The notes beneath the pieces are model-generated. The model had not been told where the DNA came from, did not search any database, and worked only from the letters and a program-made list of their open reading frames with translations. A DNA stretch of 64,000 nt from Watersipora subatra (Eukaryota; Bryozoa; Gymnolaemata; Cheilostomatida; Watersiporidae). Positions 57,520-64,000 of the stretch are shown here, in pieces. Made by a program: the position numbers and the translations under genes. Each line of letters opens with the position of its first letter. Position 1 is the stretch's first letter. The stretch covers positions 10,782,869-10,846,868 of the forward strand of contig NC_088711.1 of assembly GCF_963576615.1 (NCBI RefSeq), written 5' to 3'.

Positions 57520-58215
57520 AAAAAACTACCTTTTTTCATAATGTATTTATATCATACAATATGTTACGTTGTGTAATAACATGTATATTCAACTAGTGAA
57601 TGCACATAATGTAGAACAAAAAGATTTAATTATTATTAGAACAGAGGCAAACTCTGAAAATAATTGTAAAATTAGCCAGTTATCAACTTTAATGTTTAAG
57701 GGAGTATAAGTCACAACTCTTTTCCTTCAACAACAAAATTTATAGCCTGTAAATACTCCCTTTTCATTCTCTGCAATTTTTTATTGCTAGTACACTTTAA
57801 CTAAAACAAAAAACCATTTCAATTGCTTAACATTTCTTTTCAAAAAAAAGTTAAGAATCCATAAATGTTAAAAGAAATTGAATTAAAACATTTATCAATA
57901 AGTGTAAAGAGTAAATATAAACATATTATTGACTCGTATCCTCAATACTCAGTACTCAATACTCAATATACTCAATATTCGTATATTCAATAGAACATCT
58001 TCAAATTATTTGACAATAAGAATTCTTACTGTATAATTTTAAAACATGATGTTTCTCAAATTTTTTTATCAACTTTAATCTTTTAGTTGCAAAGTTTAAA
58101 TAGTGTTAATAGTTTTTGCTATCTATAAAATAATCAAAACTAGTATGAACATTTGATCTGCAGATTGCTCTTAACAAGCATTAAACTATTTGTTAAGTGT
58201 TTCATCTAAAGTAAT
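57520..58215 (+). repeat. 3' flank of G7
   Basis: Continues to GTTAAGTGTTTCATCTAAAG, the sequence that also forms the arms of the inverted repeat at 41778-42640. A short run of ACTCAATA repeats lies at about 57952-57980. Confidence 0.7.
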
Positions 58216-58324
58216 AGTCCAGTTTACCGACGTATATACATATACGGTATATATATATACCGTACATGTCTATACATGTACATACATATATATACCGGTG
58301 CATGTACCGTATATATATATTTCC

Positions 58325-58425
58325 CATTTTGATGGATTTGAACTCACGGAGATTGCAACCACAGGTTTGGAATCCACACCCTCTACTAATGAGCTATACA
58401 AGGTGTATTGGTCAAAAGCATTATC
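58325..58425 (-). repeat. tRNA-derived SINE head
   Basis: Minus strand reads TAGCTCATTAGTAGAGG (A box), GGATTCCAAACC (anticodon arm) and GAGTTCAAATCC (B box), followed by a TATA-rich end. It differs from the SINEs in the array units. No foldable acceptor stem is seen, so it is not taken as a tRNA gene. Confidence 0.55.
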
Positions 58426-58539
58426 ATATAGGGTATAGCGTAAGCAGACACTAAATGACGTATTATTGAAGCATATTACTCTGCCCCTGTTATAAAATAT
58501 TTCTTGCTTAACTTTTGGAAACACGATGTTTTTTCATTA

Positions 58540-59330
58540 TTTCGTCGTTAAGGTGAATTTCTTCTGCCAAACGATATCGACAATAATTTCTCTTGAAATT
58601 AAAATTTGGCAATTTTCATACCAGGCCTTTATTTCCTGGGGCGGCTAAGCGGCTGAGCCGCCTCAACTTTTTAGTGATTTTCTGCGGCCAAGTACTAAGA
58701 ATTGCAGTCTGAGCCCATTCACTTGAAAATTTCAGCAACTAATTTACCAGCAACTTGCATTCTCTATTGTTTCCGTGAAATCTCCCCAAATGAGTGATCT
58801 TGTGAGACTTTGCCAAAACTTGGAAACTGAATTTTATTGCTTATAGTGGGGGTGTGAAGAAGACCCCCAAACTTGCATTTTCCTTATCATATAAAACTTA
58901 ATCAACATACAATCAAAACATCGACGAGGAGCGCTATGGGGCAGGCTCGTGTCAATAATCTTCTAATATTACAAATATATAAAGATGTTGAAATAGATAC
59001 AGAATTAGTTGTGAAAGATTTCTGCCATAGACACATTGACAGAATAAGAGCTATTGCAATAAAGAATTAATAGTTCTTGTTCTGTCAATGTCCCTTACAG
59101 AAATCTGTAGTGTCATGAGTTTTATATCGCTTGTTGAATAAAGAAAAGGTTTTGCCTACCATGAACCATAAACAATATATTTATGTAGCTTTTGATGCTT
59201 ACAATTGATTGCATTTATGCATACTTTGAGGGTTGTTGATGCTTTCAAGGTCCAGAGCTTCGGGGTGCTGATACGAACCCCTTTGGGTGGCTTACATCGC
59301 CCCCAAACCCCCAGATGTTCATATCTAGTC
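58540..59330 (+). mobile_element. hAT (ZMYM1-like) transposase remnant
   Basis: 58924-59070 translates to a C-terminal dimerisation segment typical of ZMYM1-like hAT transposases: STRSAMGQARVNNLLIL, then DVEIDTELVVKDFC, then HRHIDRIRAI and a stop. The rest of the transposase is absent. Flanking GC-richer sequences (GGGGCGGCTAAGCGGCTG at 58637; CCCCCAAACCCCCAGATG at 59301) are probably the element's outer parts. 59330-60180 is AT-rich; apart from short direct and inverted copies of TTGCATGCCAACACTGA near 59825-59880 I see nothing there. Confidence 0.6.
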
Positions 59331-60284
59331 GCCTAACATTTGCCGCACCAACTTGCAACTAGGAATACAGACCTGTTGTGTAATGATACTATATGTTGTT
59401 AAGAGGTATACCTTGCTCGCCATGGTGAGTTTAGCGTTAACTGTTAACTGGTAAAGGCGAATAAATGATAAAATTTTAGTCGAAAGTTTGAAGTTTACTA
59501 AAGTACATACTAAAACTTCCTTCAATTATGTATTTAGTAAGCTAAATTCATTTAAGTTAGACTCAGCGTTTATGTTACACATTTGTCTCAAAGGTAAGAA
59601 CTCTCTACGTAGTACAATGTAATGTTATATTATCTTGCAGATCATAACCACCAAATGCACTAAACTGACTAAAATCATTGTAGGTACCTATAATTACTCA
59701 GGCTAACATATTGTTTTGTTACTAATTTTTAATGATGATGGTTTTTACCGTGATTGCATTAGATAATTACTATGGGTTTCTATACCACTCTATATATACG
59801 TCTATAGACTACGATATTTTCACATGCCAACACTGACATGCAAAAATTAGCATGCCAACTTTTGCATGCCAACACTGAAACTAAAACACACTGAACTAAA
59901 ATCATATCATTGTATACTAAATAGTTTTTCCTTGTAATCATAGCAAAACAGACTATATTTATCCATTACTCGCTAATGATTTCACATCTACATTTAACTA
60001 CCTTTAGATTTTTATTTTTTCTCCTAATTTATTTCAAGGTCACACTTTTTTCAAGGTATGAAATTTAAAACCTACAGCTGTTTGAAAATGTTTGAAAACC
60101 TTTAAAGTTGTTTTATTCTTTTTCTTAATTCATTTGAACTGCACAAAAATATTTTTCTCATGATATGAAAATTAAAAGTTAGAATAGTAAATGTTGTATA
60201 TGTTAATAGAAACAAATTTTCTGTCCAAAGACTTTTTTATAACCCGGGCAACACCAGGCATTCATCAAGTATATATATATATGC

Positions 60285-60480
60285 GATTTTATGTTATAAG
60301 AACAGTAAAATGCATGTAAACTACCTATTTCGTTCCAAGATCTTACCAAACTAACCCTTTGGTCATACAAAAAACTTGACTTGACTTTTTTAATATGTGG
60401 ACTGTACCATAACTGCAGTATTATCGGTTTGTATGAACAACTTTTCTTCTTTTTCTGATCAATTTCACTGGTCTCTCTAG
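60285..60480 (-). mobile_element. Partial MITE-A, inverted
   Basis: Reverse complement of the right third of MITE-A (ATGTTATAAGAACAGTAAAAT, CAACTTTTCTTCTTTTTCTG). Both ends are missing. Confidence 0.55.
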
Positions 60481-60790
60481 TAATATCACATTCACCACTA
60501 TGATAAACTGGCATTTAAGGATTTCATATAGAGGTGATGATGATAAACCATTGAGATTCACCATCATCTCCTTATGATTGATTATATTTAAATAATAAAA
60601 TCAATCATATTAAAATTTTTCTGGTGTTTTGTTGAATATACAGAATACTGAACATCAACAAAGGCTGCTTGTCACTTCAGTATCAGTATAAATACTTATT
60701 ATAATTGTCCATATCTATTCCTCTATCCACAATATCTGCCTCTGAATATATTCTTCAGACAGAGACCTAGATTCTCTTATTACGGAATTG
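60480..60790 (+). repeat. 3'-flank block left of G8
   Basis: ATTTCATATAGAGGTGATG, then TGAACATCAACAAAGGCTGC, then CCACAATATCTGC, as after G1. It breaks off near GATTCTCTTATTACGG, where the G8 segment starts. Confidence 0.7.
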
Positions 60791-60984
60791 TATGTTAATA
60801 TATTGTTTATGCATAGATGACAGCTCAGATGCTTGGATGAGCTATAATTATACATGATGATAGTACTATTAAATGTCCTCTACATTGTGGGCGAGTGCCT
60901 GCGATTATACATGTTATTACATGTAGTGCAATATTTCATGATATACTTATGTTATGAAAACAGAAGATATATTTTGCTAGCCAA

Positions 60985-60990
60985 TTTATT
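60985..60990 (-). terminator. G8 poly(A) signal AATAAA (predicted)
   Basis: TTTATT on the plus strand, about 110 bp into the predicted exon 3 of G8. Confidence 0.5.
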
Positions 60991-61213
60991 ATATTAGTAA
61001 CAACCAAACTTATTATAATATTGTTTCCAAAATACAACAAAGATTAGACAAAAAGGTCAACGAATCTCTTCAGATATGTGTTCTGTTCCATTGTTCCCGT
61101 ACCTAAAATATTTAAAGAAAGCTATAAAGATCATACAAACAAATGCTAAATACTGAACTTTCCTAAAAATTATGTTAATTTTAAAATACACAATTTATTA
61201 CCTGTTTCAGTTT

Positions 61214-61480
61214 TTAGTACAGCCCATATGCATTTCTGGAACCTCTATTGTACCAATCATATCCATCCCTGTAGTCGCTCCTGTATCCATCTCTGTTCCT
61301 AAGATATCCTCCATTTCTGCTTCTGTACCCACTGTATCTGCCCTGCGCATCATACCCACCATGGCTGTCATATACATTACTTCTATAGCCCGGATTATAG
61401 TTGAAGTTGCGATAGCTTCCTGAATAGCCAGCGGCAGCAAGAGCAAGGCAGACAGCCAAAATGCAAGCAATTACCTTCAT
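61214..61480 (-). CDS. G8: divergent secreted Tyr/Arg/Gly/Asn-rich protein (88 aa)
   Basis: Signal peptide MKVIACILAVCLALAAAG, alike in start and core to G1-G7 (MKVLA...LCLALA). The mature part is a different low-complexity chain rich in Tyr, Arg, Gly, Asn, Ser and Asp: YSGSYRNFNYNPGYRSN, then GYDAQGRYSGYRSRNGGYLR, then RDGYRSDYRDGYDWYNRG and AYGLY. It is highly charged and lacks the GGGGY blocks. The start at 61480 was chosen over an in-frame ATG at 61558 because of the shared MKV signal peptide and the acceptor-like TTTCAG just upstream. The stop is followed 13 nt later by ACAG|GTAAT, and predicted exon 3 (from 61102, TTTTAG|GTACGGGAACAA) resembles exon 3 of the GY genes (GTACTTGAACAA). So gene structure and leader argue for common ancestry. 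Its role is unknown; an extracellular structural protein is likely. Confidence 0.75.
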   Translation of the reverse strand: MKVIACILAVCLALAAAGYSGSYRNFNYNPGYRSNVYDSHGGYDAQGRYSGYRSRNGGYLRNRDGYRSDYRDGYDWYNRGSRNAYGLY

Positions 61481-62576
61481 TCTCCAACTGAAATCTGTAA
61501 GCACACAGGCTGAAAGATATATTTTTACCAAAAGTACTATGATATGTTTCTTAAACACATAATATCACTGAATGTAATTTTTATTCAAAACATATTTTTA
61601 AACATTAATTTATTTTGTAAAAAATAAAAAATACACTCTAAAGAATCTTTAACCCAACACAAATATTATGGTGGCTAGCATATATTTTAATAAAATATCA
61701 CATGTTAAAATATAATCTGTAAACAATATTTTAAGTTTGCCTAATGCATTAATAAAAAATCGGAACAGTTTTATAAGTATATATTTATGATAAGTTTAAA
61801 AAAGTATATTACCTAAAGATGACATCATTCCATGAGAGACATTAAACAAGTAGATTTTTGTTAGTTACAAAGTTGCCTCGAGATGGTAGCTATTTTAAAA
61901 CCAAAAATGTACATGTAGACCTTAAGCTCCGAAGTCGAGCTCAGCTTGATGTCAGACCATCAGATCATATCTTGAATAAACACACCAAACAGAGTAAATA
62001 ACCTGTAGATAAGATTTAAAATGTGCTTAATACATTATTCAATCAGATTTTTGAAAAAGGTCTGTTAGCTGCAGGTTAGCCTGACTTGGAATGTAAGGAC
62101 TCGGTAAAGATTAGGGCCTATATTATTCTTCACGAGCAAATGTTCTAGCTAATGATTTAACAACGACTTTGAACACTTTCACTTACATATGACACTTGTC
62201 TTGATAACACCTACTGTAATCACTTAATACTTACCTTTATAATATCTATTGTAATCATTTAATACTTACCTACTTAATACTTAACTTTATCAAAAAAAAT
62301 GTAAGCATAAGAGCAAAAGTGGTTCTCTTTTATAGCTATACATACTTTGAAAAACTATCAAATAGTTTTATTATTCTACACTACTTTACAGTGTTAGTTA
62401 TAATATGCATTAGTTATGAGGCGTGTATGTTAGTAATGAAATTTTTATGAAAACTGTTTCAAACTTTTGAATATTGAATATAGTGTTTATCAGCACTCAT
62501 AAGCTCCACTAGCTGTAATGTTAGAGCAGTATTAAAATATCACAGAGCTCTGCAGCTGAAGCTTTAAGATACTCAC

Positions 62577-62643
62577 TATCTTGTTTGATGTACTAGATAA
62601 TAAATGTTGAATGATGCCTTCACCAACGTCAGCTCTTTTTATA
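62577..62643 (-). promoter_or_regulatory. G8 candidate TATA box and exon 1
   Basis: Minus strand: TATAAAAAG at 62643-62635, then about 36 bp of possible exon 1 from about 62613, ending AAGATA|GTGAGT at 62577. The resulting intron 1 would be about 1.1 kb. 61560-62570 is AT-rich intronic DNA without any other gene I can see. Confidence 0.4.
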
Positions 62644-63092
62644 CTTTTTAGACCTGCTTCCATCTCCGCTGCCATCTGACATCAGGAAGCCATACCTCTT
62701 ACAATTTCCTTTTTTTGGCGATAACAATCCACACTTGTCTTATTTTAGGTTCAGCCAGTTGTCTGGCAATATATTTAATGCTTTAATGTTACTTCCATAA
62801 AATTCTTTTGATTTAGAACTTTTGAGATATGCTTTGTCATTGGCTGCCTTATCTTTTTTGCAGCATCAGTTTGTTTGTTGCTGATAAAAATCACTCATTA
62901 ACTAACCAGTCATGCAAGTAGCTTGATGCTTTATCTTGAGATTTGGTATTATGGGTAGAGGTTATCTCTCATATGACTGCTTTAGCATGACAGGCAAGGT
63001 GAGCTCTTGATACACCATTGCAAGTTAGAATAAGTTCACATATTCGTGTCATCTGGTATATCCCATATACTATGAAATTTTTAAAGAACAAG

Positions 63093-63144
63093 TAATAATG
63101 GATGCTCTCTTAACTACAGGAAGTCAAGAGAGCATCCATTATTA
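63093..63144. repeat. Perfect 19-bp-arm hairpin
   Basis: TAATAATGGATGCTCTCTT (63093-63111) and its exact complement (63126-63144) with a 14-nt loop. It lies 0.45 kb upstream of the G8 TATA box, in otherwise plain DNA (62650-63220). Confidence 0.9.
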
Positions 63145-63221
63145 AATTGCTTCTGTGCTCAGCAAAACACAGAGTTGGAGCCTCAATAAAGCGCTGTACT
63201 CTTGCATGGTAGATTTCTTCG

Positions 63222-63680
63222 GCAGTTCCTGCATCTAGAATTCACCTCAGATGTATTGGCTGGGACATTCCTACGATTCAGCAAATTTTGAGGTGAAGAA
63301 AGCTCTTGGTCAGTGCTAAGACCATCCAAGCAGCTTAATCAGTCCTGGTGGTCCCTTTCAAGGATGTGAAACAATCCAAGCTTTGTTAATTAGTACAGAA
63401 ACATGTCGTACTTTTAACTAACTCACAGGTGCTTATTAATTAAAGCAAAAACACTTTTTAAAAATCTTTAAACACTTCCACACAATGGGTAAATATTAAA
63501 CAGAAATTGAAATAATATTCTGAAGAAGGCAAGAAGTTGATAGACAGTGTTTCAAAGACTACTCTTAGTTCACTAGACATAGAGATCTTATCTCACTTAA
63601 CTTACTGCTTACTAAGGCTAATCAGCTGACAAAAGAAGTCTACGACTTAGTGTCAGTTTATGCTGCTCTTTACAAAGAGT
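63222..63680 (+). repeat. B block right of G8
   Basis: GGCAGTTCCTGCATCTAG, then TTGGTCAGTGCTAAGACCAT, then CTTAGTGTCAGTTTATGCTG. It shows that the array continues past G8. 63680-64000 is AT-rich with no feature I recognise. Confidence 0.75.
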
Positions 63681-64000
63681 CAGGTGAAAAATGTTTTAAA
63701 AACTAGCTAAACATCTTCACAAATCCATGGCTGCTCATAATCTTTTAATGTTTAGAAAATTACGTAAGAGATCAGAGTCTCACACTAGCAATGTACATGT
63801 ATAAACATGAATAACACAAAGATCGAAAACTTCGTTTTTCAAAAAGTTTGTAATTTACTGTGATTAATTTTTAATGACATATTTTAACTGGTTCTTTAAT
63901 TTAGAACACTGTTGTACTTGAGTAGCTTAGGAAGTTGTGTTCCTGCTGTAAAAAGCTGTTTTATTATGTTCTTCAGGACAAAGTTATCACATTACCACAG

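Noticed and set aside
61172-61423. Plus-strand frame opposite G8, and the 61207-61470 minus-strand frame
   Set aside because: Shadows of G8; they lack its signal peptide in frame.
63093-63144. microRNA precursor call
   Set aside because: The stem is only 19 bp with a 14-nt loop; without small-RNA data it is listed as a hairpin only.

Overview
The window is AT-rich nuclear DNA from an animal, most likely a marine invertebrate. It has introns with GT/AG borders, TATA boxes, AATAAA signals, tRNA-derived SINEs, and a pseudogene of a CXC-domain family I know mainly from aquatic invertebrate genomes. I cannot fix the phylum. Shematrin-like Gly/Tyr-rich secreted proteins and the SINE style fit a lophotrochozoan such as a mollusc, but that is inference.

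Layout. From 1 to 2107 lies the decayed 3' part of a multicopy CXC-domain gene. Its last intron (2107-6392) holds a complete pogo/Tigger-type DNA transposon (2262-6328, TA target duplication) with an apparently intact two-exon transposase. From about 6780 to the right end runs a complex tandem array. Seven paralogous genes encode small secreted Gly/Tyr-rich proteins: G1 8146, G2 16626, G3 27194, G4 32921, G5 43618 (minus strand), G6 51220 and G7 56896. An eighth, divergent relative (G8, 61480, minus strand) lies inside the right-hand part of the array.

All eight genes share one architecture. There is a short non-coding first exon 28-30 bp past a TATA box, then an intron of about 200 bp (longer in G8). 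The whole CDS sits in exon 2. A second intron of about 100 bp begins 12-13 nt after the stop codon, and the 3'UTR exon ends in AATAAA. The proteins have a 16-17 residue signal peptide, an N-terminal run of 4-7 GGGGY-type units, a conserved Ser/Lys/Tyr core and a GGYGG(R)GGYGG tail, with no cysteine in the mature part. They are probably extracellular structural or secretory-product proteins.

The array unit recurs in a fixed order: 53-bp minisatellite, linker, '700-bp' promoter-proximal module, a composite of SINE(-)/pogo-like MITE/SINE(+), second linker, promoter module, gene, 3' flank, B block, next minisatellite. Several units have lost the gene, one unit (G5) is inverted, and the promoter module exists in many orphan copies. 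Later insertions include a 5'-truncated LINE (10323-12677), palindromic TTAA-flanked MITEs (14923, 41305), three copies of a 1.1-kb element with CCCACGACCAAA ends, another pogo-type MITE (52424-53176) and a hAT transposase remnant (58870-59070).
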